This document shows, piece by piece, positions 14,742-21,887 of a DNA stretch of 25,500 nucleotides. The notes under the pieces were generated by a model that was given only the letters and a program-made list of their open reading frames with translations, was not told where the DNA came from and ran no database searches. The translations under genes were made by a program, and so were the position numbers. The stretch covers positions 1 through 25,500 of the forward strand of contig JAHHSO010000026.1 in NCBI GenBank assembly GCA_020025205.1, in the 5' to 3' direction. The stretch comes from Christensenellaceae bacterium (GTDB lineage: Bacteria; Bacillota; Clostridia; Christensenellales; Aristaeellaceae). Positions within the stretch are counted from its first letter, which is position 1; the number at the start of each line of letters is the position of its first letter.

Positions 14742-15707
14742 ATGAAGAAGCTTCTCTCCCTGCTGGTTGCGATGACGTTTGTATGTGCTCTGGCAACCGC
14801 CGCCTCTGCTGCTGATTATCCAGCTAAGGGCATTTCTGTCATCTGCCCATGGGGTGCAGGCGGCGGCACAGACGCTTGCCTGCGTGCCTTCAGTGAAGCC
14901 ATGAGCAAAAATCTAGGCGTCACACTGACTGTTGACAACCGTACCGGCGGCGGTGGAATCATTGGTCATCAGGCCATCGCGGACGCTGAAGCCGATGGAT
15001 ATACCATGGGCATGATCACTTTTGAAATCTCCACTTATAAACATCTGGGCACCTCCGAACTTACCTACGAAAACTTTGAGCCGCTTTGCCGTGTCAATAC
15101 CGATGCTGCTGCAATCACTGTCAATGCGGAATGGGCGAAGGCCAACAACATCTCCGATCTGGCCTCTTTTATTGACTACTGCAAAGCACATCCGGCCGAG
15201 GTTCAGATGGGCGGTTCTTCTAACGCTTCCGTCTGGCACATTGCCGGTGGTTACCTGATGAATGCTGCTGACATTGACCTGCAGATGATTACCTATCAGG
15301 AAGGCGCTGCAACTGCTGTGCAGAATGCTGCTTCCGGCTTCATTCAGGGTGTTACCGTGTCTCTGGCAGAGGCGCGCAGCTTCATTGAGTCCGGTCACCT
15401 GATTTGCCTTGGTGTCATGGATACTCAGCGCAACCCGCTTTTCCCCGATGTTCCGACCTGCCAGGAACAGGGCTATGACATCACTTATTTCACCCAGCGC
15501 GGCATAGCTGTCCCGAAGGGTACAGATCCGGCCGTAAAGGCTCGCCTTGTTGAGGCCTGCGAAGCAGCTATCGCTGATCCGGCTTTCGTTGAGTTTATGA
15601 ACAACAACGGTCAGGCCATCTCTTACCTGAATTCTGAAGATTACACCGCGTTCCTCGCTCAGAGCATGACAGATGTCGGCGATGCCATGGAAGTCCTCGG
15701 CCTGTAA
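14742..15707 (+). CDS. tctC: Tripartite tricarboxylate transporter substrate-binding protein TctC
   Basis: A 321-residue extracytoplasmic receptor of the TctC/Bug family, which captures carboxylates such as citrate for the TctAB membrane complex. Residues 1-23 form a signal peptide ending ASA before ADYPAKG, with no lipobox cysteine. The family core follows: the YPAKGISVICPWGAGGGTD first strand and ligand loop, NRTGGGGIIGHQAIA near 66-80, and DVPTCQEQGYD near 238. The start is ATG 14742, with GAGGAGGAT eight bases upstream. The frame also extends back to an ATT at 14679, but that region is the promoter leader. It is the first gene of tctCBA, with a hairpin after it. The exact carboxylate cannot be predicted. 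Confidence 0.95.
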   Translation: MKKLLSLLVAMTFVCALATAASAADYPAKGISVICPWGAGGGTDACLRAFSEAMSKNLGVTLTVDNRTGGGGIIGHQAIADAEADGYTMGMITFEISTYKHLGTSELTYENFEPLCRVNTDAAAITVNAEWAKANNISDLASFIDYCKAHPAEVQMGGSSNASVWHIAGGYLMNAADIDLQMITYQEGAATAVQNAASGFIQGVTVSLAEARSFIESGHLICLGVMDTQRNPLFPDVPTCQEQGYDITYFTQRGIAVPKGTDPAVKARLVEACEAAIADPAFVEFMNNNGQAISYLNSEDYTAFLAQSMTDVGDAMEVLGL

Positions 15708-15725
15708 TTTCCTCTTGACTCCCTG

Positions 15726-15756
15726 ATGGGCAGGCTATAGCGTCCTGCCCATCTTT
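15726..15756 (+). terminator. Hairpin terminator/attenuator between tctC and tctB
   Basis: Perfect 9-base arms ATGGGCAGG (15726-15734) and CCTGCCCAT (15744-15752) with a 9-base loop, followed by CTTTTC. The T-run is weak, so partial termination is likely. It is positioned like the hairpin after the BMP receptor gene. Confidence 0.78.
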
Positions 15757-15790
15757 TCAGTTTAAACAATCGAAGGATGTGAATCTACTT

Positions 15791-16321
15791 ATGAAGAAAA
15801 AGATGCAAACTCAGGCATTTGCCAACCTGATCGGTGCGCTTATCTTCAGTGCCATCAGCGTCTGGGCACTGATTCAGACCACTGATTTTCAGGAAATTAA
15901 GCACTCCTTTGTGCAGCCTGCGCTCTTCCCGCAGATCATGGCGATCGGCATGTTGGTTTTCTCCTTGGTTCTGATGATTCAGTCCATCATCAAACTCGTA
16001 AAATTGGATGAAAACGACCCTCTCTCCCAGCCCGCCGCATCCTTAAACTTTGTAAAGCACAAAGGTGTACTGGCGGCGTTGATCGTGATGGCGTTGTGCA
16101 TTTTCTTTGTTGCCACATTTGAATCCCTCGGATATGTCCTTGTGTCTATCCTCGTTTCTCTCGTTGTAATGTGGCTGATCGGCAAGCGAAATATCGCACA
16201 GATGCTCCTTGTGTCCGTACTGGTTCCGTTAGGTATGTGGTTAATCTTCTACAAGGTGCTGACTGTCAACATTCCGATGGGACCGCTCACTTTCCTGCGT
16301 GATCTCATCGACATGATTTAA
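15791..16321 (+). CDS. tctB: Tripartite tricarboxylate transporter small membrane subunit TctB
   Basis: A 176-residue protein with four or five hydrophobic segments (about 12-30, 44-65, 85-106, 108-124, 131-152), as in the TctB/DUF1468 family. It forms the membrane complex with TctA. A typical feature is the PALFPQIMAIGML segment after the first helix. I place the start at ATG 15791. The only ribosome site, AAGGA at 15773-15777, is rather far from it, and an upstream in-frame GTG (15779) is too close. Gene order C-B-A with tctA 14 bases downstream confirms the assignment. Confidence 0.9.
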   Translation: MKKKMQTQAFANLIGALIFSAISVWALIQTTDFQEIKHSFVQPALFPQIMAIGMLVFSLVLMIQSIIKLVKLDENDPLSQPAASLNFVKHKGVLAALIVMALCIFFVATFESLGYVLVSILVSLVVMWLIGKRNIAQMLLVSVLVPLGMWLIFYKVLTVNIPMGPLTFLRDLIDMI

Positions 16322-16335
16322 AAGGAGGCTCTTGT

Positions 16336-17859
16336 ATGAATTGGAGTTTGCTTTTTGATAGCTATGGTGCCGTCTTCGGCAACGTTCAGGTGCTTCTGAT
16401 GACGCTGCTTGGCGCTACCGGCGGCGTTTTGCTTGGTGCCATTCCCGGCATGACTGCAACCATGGGCGTTGCGCTGCTCATTCCGTTCTCCTTCGGCATG
16501 GATCTGATTCCGTCCATCGGTCTGCTGCTGGGTATCTACTGCGGCGGCATGTACGGCGGCTCCATCTCCGCCATTCTCATCCATGCGCCGGGTACTCCGG
16601 CCGCCGCTGCCACGCTTCTTGATGGTTATCCCATGTGCCAGAAAGGTCAGGCAGGCAAAGCTCTGTCTGTTGCCATGTTTTCCTCTTTTTGCGGCGGTAT
16701 GATTGGCGCTCTGGTTATGACCTTCCTCTCTCCCGTCATTGCTGACATGGCCATGAAGTTCGGTCCCGGAGAAATGTTCATGCTGGCTGTTTTCGGCCTG
16801 TCCGTTATCGTCGCAATTTCTGGCAAGTCCATCGCCAAGGGCATGATCAGTGCTTTTTTCGGCATGCTTCTGTGTACTGTCGGCCTCGACCCAACCAACG
16901 GCGTACCGCGCTTCATCACCTATAAAAATACGGGGCTGCTGGAAGGCTTCCAGTTCATCCCAACGCTGATCGGCCTGTTCGCCGTGGCTGAGGTCATCGC
17001 AGGTGTTGAGCGTATCCTGAACGGTGAAGAAAAACAGGAGTCTTCAAACGAGAAGATCACAAACGTCCTGCCTGACTGGAAAACCATCAAACAGATCTGG
17101 CCAAACATTCTGTCCGGCGGCCTGATCGGTACGTTTATCGGTGCAATTCCTGGTGCCGGCGGAGATATTGCCGTATTTGTTTCCTATGGCTTCAGCAAAA
17201 GTGCCAGCAAGCACCCCGAGCTGTATGGCACTGGCATTCCCAACGGCGTTGCTGCTACGGAATCTGCCAACAACGGATGCTCTGGCGGTGCAATGATTCC
17301 GCTCCTTTCTCTGGGTGTTCCGGGCGATTCCGTTACCGCCATCCTCCTGGGCGCATTCATCATGAAGGGCATCCAGCCCGGCCCGATGATGTACATCACC
17401 GAATTGCCTACCGTTTATAAGGTGTTCGCTGCATTGATGCTGGCCAATTTGGCCATGCTGCTGGTAGGCTGTTTGGGCGTGCGCATCTTCGCTAAGATCG
17501 TCTCGGTCGAAAAGAAACTGCTCTATCCCATCATCCTGATCATCTCGCTGCTTGGCGCGTTCTCCATCAACAAGAACGTGTTCGATATCGGCGTTTGCGT
17601 CGTATTCGGCATTGTCGGCTGGCTGCTCAACAAGTATGAATTCCCGCTCAGCCCCATTCTGTTGGCGCTGATTCTTGGACCGATGTGCGAAAAAAACTTT
17701 GTCCGCTTCATGAACATCCAGAAGGGCAATTTCTTCGCCATCTTTAAGTCTCCAATTGCAATGGTTTTCCTGACTGTGGCTGTTGTCGTTGTTTTGTTCT
17801 CCATCTACAATCAGAACAAGATCAACAAACGCGAAGCGGCTGCCCGTGCTGCTAAGTAA
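16336..17859 (+). CDS. tctA: Tripartite tricarboxylate transporter large permease TctA
   Basis: A 507-residue membrane permease with about 12 helices, the translocation subunit of the cation-coupled TTT transporter. Both family signatures are strong. The first is LGAIPGMTATMGVALLIPF near residues 34-52, followed by GGMYGGSISAILIHAPGTPAAAATLLDGYP. The second is GAIPGAGGDIAVFVSYGFSK in the middle, followed by ESANNGCSGGAMIPLLSLGVPGD. The two similar GxIPG segments reflect the internal repeat of the family. AAGGAGG lies nine to ten bases before the ATG. A terminator follows within 20 bases, closing the tctCBA operon. Confidence 0.97.
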   Translation: MNWSLLFDSYGAVFGNVQVLLMTLLGATGGVLLGAIPGMTATMGVALLIPFSFGMDLIPSIGLLLGIYCGGMYGGSISAILIHAPGTPAAAATLLDGYPMCQKGQAGKALSVAMFSSFCGGMIGALVMTFLSPVIADMAMKFGPGEMFMLAVFGLSVIVAISGKSIAKGMISAFFGMLLCTVGLDPTNGVPRFITYKNTGLLEGFQFIPTLIGLFAVAEVIAGVERILNGEEKQESSNEKITNVLPDWKTIKQIWPNILSGGLIGTFIGAIPGAGGDIAVFVSYGFSKSASKHPELYGTGIPNGVAATESANNGCSGGAMIPLLSLGVPGDSVTAILLGAFIMKGIQPGPMMYITELPTVYKVFAALMLANLAMLLVGCLGVRIFAKIVSVEKKLLYPIILIISLLGAFSINKNVFDIGVCVVFGIVGWLLNKYEFPLSPILLALILGPMCEKNFVRFMNIQKGNFFAIFKSPIAMVFLTVAVVVVLFSIYNQNKINKREAAARAAK

Positions 17860-17875
17860 GCCAAGTAAACTCAGC

Positions 17876-17911
17876 AGAACCGTCTCCTTGTAAAGGGGCG
17901 GTTCTTTTTTT
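17876..17911 (+). terminator. Terminator of the tctCBA operon
   Basis: AGAACCG (17876-17882) pairs with CGGTTCT (17899-17905), with further CTCC/GGGG-type pairing inside, followed by six T. The next 240 bases, up to the terminator at 18153, hold no gene I can support. Confidence 0.9.
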
Positions 17912-18152
17912 CTGTAAGTTTTCGAAAAGGCACAAATTGTCAGAGGCACTTATTCTCTTCAATCTCAAATCCTGTTTCCCGCGGAATACATGCAGTTCAA
18001 ATAGACCCGCCTGCAAACATGGTCCTTGTGACGTTTCGTGACCAACGCCTATCAAATCTCAACTGCTTTATCGCCATTCCGATTCAGTCCGGTTCTTTAT
18101 CTATCATGGGGAAAACTCAGCTCTGAAAAACCAAACAATCTCCTTTCGAATC

Positions 18153-18200
18153 CATACAAAAAGCTCGGCATGACGCACATCACACCGAGCTTTTTGTATG
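18153..18200. terminator. Long bidirectional terminator downstream of the amino acid binding protein
   Basis: Perfect 16-base arms CATACAAAAAGCTCGG (18153-18168) and its complement (18185-18200) with a 16-base loop. The GC core is flanked by A5/T5, so it can stop transcription from both sides. It lies nine bases after the stop codon of the minus-strand binding protein. Confidence 0.92.
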
Positions 18201-18208
18201 ATATGGGA

Positions 18209-18970
18209 TTACTGAGCCATCTCAACAGCCCACTTCTCGTAGAGTCCTTCTGCGTTGATCTGATCAATCATTTCCTGAATCTTTGCGGTAAACGCCGCAT
18301 CTCCCTTGGTGCTGGCAACGTAATTTTCGCTGTCGAACGCGAGAACAAACGGGGCCACTTCAAGATCGTCGTTTCCAGCCAAAATATTCTCATAGATGCT
18401 CTTGGGCACGGCCAACGCATCCACACGGCCATTCTTCACCATGTTCACGCCATCCGGGATCTTGGTAATCAGCTCAAGCTGTGCATCAGGAAGCTGCTCT
18501 TCGACCATGATCTGCTGGTTGCTGCCATTCTGAGCCGCGACCACCTTCCCCTTAAATGCCTCAGCAGAATCATACTTGGCACCTTCGCCTTTCTTGACAA
18601 TCAGTCCCTGATCGCCTTCATTCCAGTACACACCCGTCAGGTCCATGCTGTTGACACGCTCTTCATCATAAGTGAGACCCGCAACCATCATATCAACATG
18701 ACCCTGACCCACAGCAGCGAGACAGGCATCAAAAGACATCGGCTGAATCTCCAGCTCAACGCCAAGCTGTTCAGCCATCCACTGCACCATCAGGATATCG
18801 GTTCCGACAATGTCGCCGTTATCATCAATATACTCATAGGGAGGCCAATCCGGGCTGGTCGCCACGACGAGCTTGCCAGCGGCCTTGATATCCTCCAGCC
18901 GATCTGCCAGAGCGAGGGAACAGGTGAAAATCATCGCCAGAGCGAGAACAAGTGCAAACATCTTTTTCAT
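18209..18970 (-). CDS. Polar amino acid ABC transporter substrate-binding protein (SBP family 3)
   Basis: A 253-residue receptor of the HisJ/GlnH family. Residues 1-22 are a signal peptide ending in LALA before DRLEDIKAAG; a cysteine at 17 is not in a lipobox context. Family features follow: GKLVVATSPDWPPYEY near 32-47, where the aromatic and acidic residues meet the ligand, VGTDILMVQWMAEQLGVEL, VDMMVAGLTYDEERV with the ligand-binding arginine, and YEKW at the end. AAAGGAGG lies about 9 bases before the ATG. The gene is divergent from its permease and ATPase partners, which start at 19330. The promoter is a perfect consensus at 19030-19058. Confidence 0.95.
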   Translation of the reverse strand: MKKMFALVLALAMIFTCSLALADRLEDIKAAGKLVVATSPDWPPYEYIDDNGDIVGTDILMVQWMAEQLGVELEIQPMSFDACLAAVGQGHVDMMVAGLTYDEERVNSMDLTGVYWNEGDQGLIVKKGEGAKYDSAEAFKGKVVAAQNGSNQQIMVEEQLPDAQLELITKIPDGVNMVKNGRVDALAVPKSIYENILAGNDDLEVAPFVLAFDSENYVASTKGDAAFTAKIQEMIDQINAEGLYEKWAVEMAQ

Positions 18971-19029
18971 AAGGTTTTCCTCCTTTTATTCTATCCGCCG
19001 GCTTTGTCCAATGCGGAAGGGTTGTCGCC

Positions 19030-19077
19030 ATTATACGTCCGTTTTATGCACTTGTCAAGTGTATATTCTGCATAAAA
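19030..19077 (-). promoter_or_regulatory. Promoter of the amino acid binding protein, with nested operator-like repeats
   Basis: Minus-strand TTGACA (19053-19058) and TATAAT (19030-19035), exactly 17 bases apart. The -35 box is centred in CACTTG-T-CAAGTG (19049-19061). This in turn lies inside TTTTATGCA/TGCATAAAA (19042-19050 and 19069-19077). A regulator binding there would block the promoter. Confidence 0.88.
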
Positions 19078-19141
19078 ATACTTTTATTGAAAAAATTTTT
19101 TCGATTTCTGAATATTTTTTCAAAAATATACGCTCAAGCGG

Positions 19142-19170
19142 TTGTAATATTCCTTTTAATGTGATAAAAT
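19142..19170 (+). promoter_or_regulatory. Promoter of the amino acid permease-ATPase operon
   Basis: TTGTAA (19142-19147) and TAAAAT (19165-19170) with a 17-base spacer and a TGA just before the -10 box (extended -10). Transcription should begin near 19177, leaving a leader of about 150 bases. Between this and the divergent promoter is a 14-base palindrome of A6T6 flanked by G and C (19089-19102), likely curved DNA. Confidence 0.65.
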
Positions 19171-19176
19171 ATGTCC

Positions 19177-19329
19177 ATCGCGTACAAACGATATGCTGTT
19201 TGCGCAAACATCAAGTTGTGAATAATTATGCCTCCATTTCTTCTTCGGATAGGCTGATGTTTCCCCTGCTTTTGCACAGGCGGCTCTCACTGCTTCTCAT
19301 ACAACCTTTTAAAAAGGAGGAACCCCCCT
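19177..19329 (+). promoter_or_regulatory. Structured 5' leader of the amino acid permease operon (putative)
   Basis: The leader contains a 12-base palindrome GTTTGCGCAAAC (19198-19209) and an 8-base inverted repeat AAACATCA/TGATGTTT (19206-19213 and 19255-19262). They share bases, so the two foldings exclude each other. At its end AAAGGAGG can pair with CCCCCCTTT around the start codon. I recognise no known riboswitch or T-box motif. Confidence 0.4.
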
Positions 19330-19995
19330 TTGCTTGCCAACATTGCAAATCTTCTTCAAAAATATGGCATGAATTTCTTGAACGGCTTGGGTACCACGCT
19401 CCTGCTGGCCCTGATTTCCGTGTCTATCGGCTGTCTGATCGGTGCTTTTATGTCCATTATGCGGCTGTCCCGTTCCAAACTTCTGCGCGGCATCTCCGCT
19501 GTTTATACGGAAATTGTCCGCGATACGCCGCTTCTTTTGCAGCTCTATTTCTTTTATTTCCTGCTGCCAAACCTTCTCCCTGCGCTCAGGCTTTCCAAAT
19601 TCACCTGCATCACCATCGCCCTCGTCTTTAACTCCGGTGCATATATGGCAGAGGTCTTCCGTTCAGGCATCCAGTCCATTGACCGCGGTCAAACAGAAGC
19701 CGCCCGTTCCCTCGGCCTGTCAGCGCGTCAATCCATGGTTCACATTGTGCTGCCTCAAGCTTTTAAAAACGTGCTGCCCGCCATGTGCAACGAGTTCGTT
19801 GCTTTGACAAAGGAAACCTCTCTGGCTTCTACATTTTTTGTCGGCGACCTCATGACGCAGTATCAGACGATTTCCGGCAAAACCTATCTGGTTCTCGAGC
19901 CGCTGATTATCATTGGTGTCATTTACTTTGTCCTTACCTTCTCCATGAGCAAGATGATTGCTGTTCTCGAAAGGAGACTCAAGAGCGATGACTAA
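19330..19995 (+). CDS. Polar amino acid ABC transporter permease (HisM family)
   Basis: A 221-residue inner-membrane permease that works with the ATPase just downstream and the receptor at 18209. The protein has about five helices, with GTTLLLALISVSIG near 21-34 and the EIVRDTPLLLQLYFFYFLLP segment near 61-80. The EAA coupling motif EAARSLGLSARQSMVHIVLPQA lies near 122-143. All are typical of the HisMQ family. The start is TTG 19330, nine bases after AAGGAGG; no ATG is suitable. The ribosome site and start codon can pair in a small hairpin, which may limit translation. Its end overlaps the ATPase start by eight bases. Confidence 0.94.
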   Translation: MLANIANLLQKYGMNFLNGLGTTLLLALISVSIGCLIGAFMSIMRLSRSKLLRGISAVYTEIVRDTPLLLQLYFFYFLLPNLLPALRLSKFTCITIALVFNSGAYMAEVFRSGIQSIDRGQTEAARSLGLSARQSMVHIVLPQAFKNVLPAMCNEFVALTKETSLASTFFVGDLMTQYQTISGKTYLVLEPLIIIGVIYFVLTFSMSKMIAVLERRLKSDD

Positions 19996-20731
19996 TTTTG
20001 AAAATGAACTGATCCGTGTTGAAGATCTGCACAAAGATTTCGGTTCCCTCAAGGTGCTGGCCGGAATCACCGAAAGCATTCATAAAGGAGAAGTTATCTC
20101 GCTCATCGGCCCATCTGGGTCAGGCAAATCCACTTTTCTGCGCTGCCTCAACCTGCTGGAAACGCCTACCAGCGGCCACATCTGGTTTGATGGCGTGGAC
20201 ATTGCGGACAAGCGCGTAGACATCAATCTTCACCGCCAGAAGATGGGCATGGTTTTCCAGCATTTTAACATCTTCCCGCACATGTCCGTTCTGGAAAACG
20301 TGACCTTTGCCCCTGTGCTTCTTAAAAAGAAGTCCCGCGACGAAGCCGTTGCCCAGGCAGAAACACTGCTTGATCGCGTTGGTCTGCTCTCCAAGCGCGA
20401 CAACAAGCCCACTCGTCTGTCCGGCGGACAGAAACAGCGTCTGGCCATCGTGCGGGCACTGGCGATGGAGCCGGAAGTCATGTTGTTTGACGAGCCAACT
20501 TCTGCCCTCGACCCCGAAATGGTCGGTGAAGTGCTGGATGTCATCAAGAATCTGGCCAGGAACAAAATGACCTGCGTCATCGTTACGCATGAAATGGGCT
20601 TTGCGCGTGAAGTTTGCGACCGTGTGCTCTTTATGGACGGCGGCATCATTCTGGAACAGGGCGCTCCCGATCAGCTTTTCGATCATCCGCAGAACCCACG
20701 TACTCAGGATTTTCTGAGCAAAGTACTGTAA
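19988..20731 (+). CDS. Polar amino acid ABC transporter ATPase
   Basis: A 247-residue ATP-binding subunit of the GlnQ/HisP type. Walker A is GPSGSGKST (41-49), the Q loop has Q91, the signature is LSGGQ (144-148), Walker B is MLFDEP (165-170), and the switch histidine is in VTHEMGF. The group-specific GPSGSGKSTFLRCLNLLE and DEPTSALDPE segments mark it as an amino acid importer subunit. The start is ATG 19988, with AAGGAG about 12 bases upstream inside the permease gene. A frame extension back to 19958 lacks support. It ends just before a terminator. Confidence 0.97.
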   Translation: MTNFENELIRVEDLHKDFGSLKVLAGITESIHKGEVISLIGPSGSGKSTFLRCLNLLETPTSGHIWFDGVDIADKRVDINLHRQKMGMVFQHFNIFPHMSVLENVTFAPVLLKKKSRDEAVAQAETLLDRVGLLSKRDNKPTRLSGGQKQRLAIVRALAMEPEVMLFDEPTSALDPEMVGEVLDVIKNLARNKMTCVIVTHEMGFAREVCDRVLFMDGGIILEQGAPDQLFDHPQNPRTQDFLSKVL

Positions 20732-20736
20732 TTTCA

Positions 20737-20769
20737 AGCGGACGGCAACAGCCGCCTGCTTTTCTTTTA
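20737..20769 (+). terminator. Terminator of the amino acid permease-ATPase operon
   Basis: AGCGGACGGC pairs with GCCGCCTGCT over nine of ten positions (one G-T pair) around an AACA loop, followed by TTTTCTTTT. Confidence 0.85.
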
Positions 20770-20785
20770 TCGAAAGGACATCTGT

Positions 20786-21670
20786 ATGACACTCACCCAC
20801 GTCGTCACGCCCGAAGAAGACGGACTGACCCTTCAGCACATTTTGCGCGGGCCAATGAAGCTTTCCGGCAGACAAACCCGAGACATCAAGAAAGCGAACG
20901 GAGTTACCGTAAACGGAAGCCCCATGTTTACAAATCAGTGCGTCATTTGCGGACAAACTGTCCGCGTCACGCTTCCAGATTATACGCCTTCCGTTTCCCA
21001 TGAAGGCGCGCAGCAGCTCCATGTGCTCTACGAAGATGACGCGCTGCTCGCCGTTCAAAAACCCGCTCTGCTTCAATGTCATCCTTCCCCTTCTGCCCCC
21101 CATGGTGCAGATACGCTTGAAGGGCGTGTCATGGCCTATCTGTGTGCACCAGCACACCCGGTCCATCGTCTTGATGCCGAAACAACAGGGATTGTGCTTT
21201 TTGCGAAACTCCCATATGTTCAGGCGCACATTCAAACTCAGATGCAGGAAGGCACCTTTCACAAAACCTATCTGGCCTGGGTCTTCGGCATCCCGGATGT
21301 CTCCGTCATTGACGCGCCCATTGCCCGTCTTACCCCGGACAGCTTCACGCGCATTGTCTCGCCCGAAGGTCAACGAGCCATCAGCCGATGCCGAATTGAA
21401 AAAACTGTTGCTGCTTTCGATGCACCCGTTTCTCTTGTGGAATTATCCCCTGAAACCGGCCGCACACATCAGCTTCGCGTTCATATGGCACACATCGGCT
21501 GCCCGCTTCTGGGTGATTTGCGTTATGGTTCGCCAGCCTCGCGTGCACTGTCTGAACGTCTGAATCTCCACTACCACCAGCTGAGCGCCGTCAAACTGTC
21601 TTTAATTCATCCGTTCACCGGCAAAATTTTATCCCTTTCCTGTCCACCGGACTTCTCCTTTTCTCCTTGA
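20786..21670 (+). CDS. RluA-type rRNA/tRNA pseudouridine synthase
   Basis: A 294-residue enzyme that isomerises specific uridines in RNA to pseudouridine. The N-terminal 65 residues form an S4-like RNA-binding domain (KLSGRQTRDIKKANGVTVNG). The catalytic core has HRLDAETTG with nucleophile D130, where most relatives have HRLDxxTSG. It also has the GTFHKTYLAWV segment and GRTHQLRVHMAHIGCPLLGD near 239-258. All RluA motifs are therefore present. Which uridine it modifies cannot be told. AAAGGA lies about nine bases before the ATG. It is separated from the upstream operon by a terminator; no clear promoter was seen. Confidence 0.94.
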   Translation: MTLTHVVTPEEDGLTLQHILRGPMKLSGRQTRDIKKANGVTVNGSPMFTNQCVICGQTVRVTLPDYTPSVSHEGAQQLHVLYEDDALLAVQKPALLQCHPSPSAPHGADTLEGRVMAYLCAPAHPVHRLDAETTGIVLFAKLPYVQAHIQTQMQEGTFHKTYLAWVFGIPDVSVIDAPIARLTPDSFTRIVSPEGQRAISRCRIEKTVAAFDAPVSLVELSPETGRTHQLRVHMAHIGCPLLGDLRYGSPASRALSERLNLHYHQLSAVKLSLIHPFTGKILSLSCPPDFSFSP

Positions 21671-21887
21671 CAAAACCTTCCAAACCGCCGCTTGCTTTGG
21701 ATAATAAGCGTCATTTTCCTTTTATATACTGCATTTTTATTTCTTACTGTCTGTGTACAGCTCCTCCTTTGTCAGAACTTGGAAGCGAAATACGGCATGA
21801 AAAAAACGCCCTTCCCCGTCATATTAGCAGAAGACGATCAAGAGCGGCCGCTTGGACGCCTTCGTAATGACAAAGGAGGACTTCCTT

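Noticed and set aside
17044..17949. Minus-strand open frame of 301 codons
   Set aside because: It is antisense to tctA and begins beyond its terminator. The composition (many Q, N, D, H) is that of a complementary-strand artefact.
18038..19075. Plus-strand open frame of 345 codons
   Set aside because: It is antisense to the amino acid binding protein and runs through the bidirectional terminator at 18153-18200. It is a shadow of the real gene.
20120..21373. Minus-strand open frame of 417 codons
   Set aside because: It lies antisense to two well-supported genes (amino acid ATPase and RluA), crosses their terminator, has no ribosome site, and its translation shows no family pattern.
21846..21855. 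AGCGGCCGCT palindrome upstream of the SH3-domain gene
   Set aside because: A 10-base GC palindrome without a T-run and without partner copies in the window. It is too short to call a terminator or operator.
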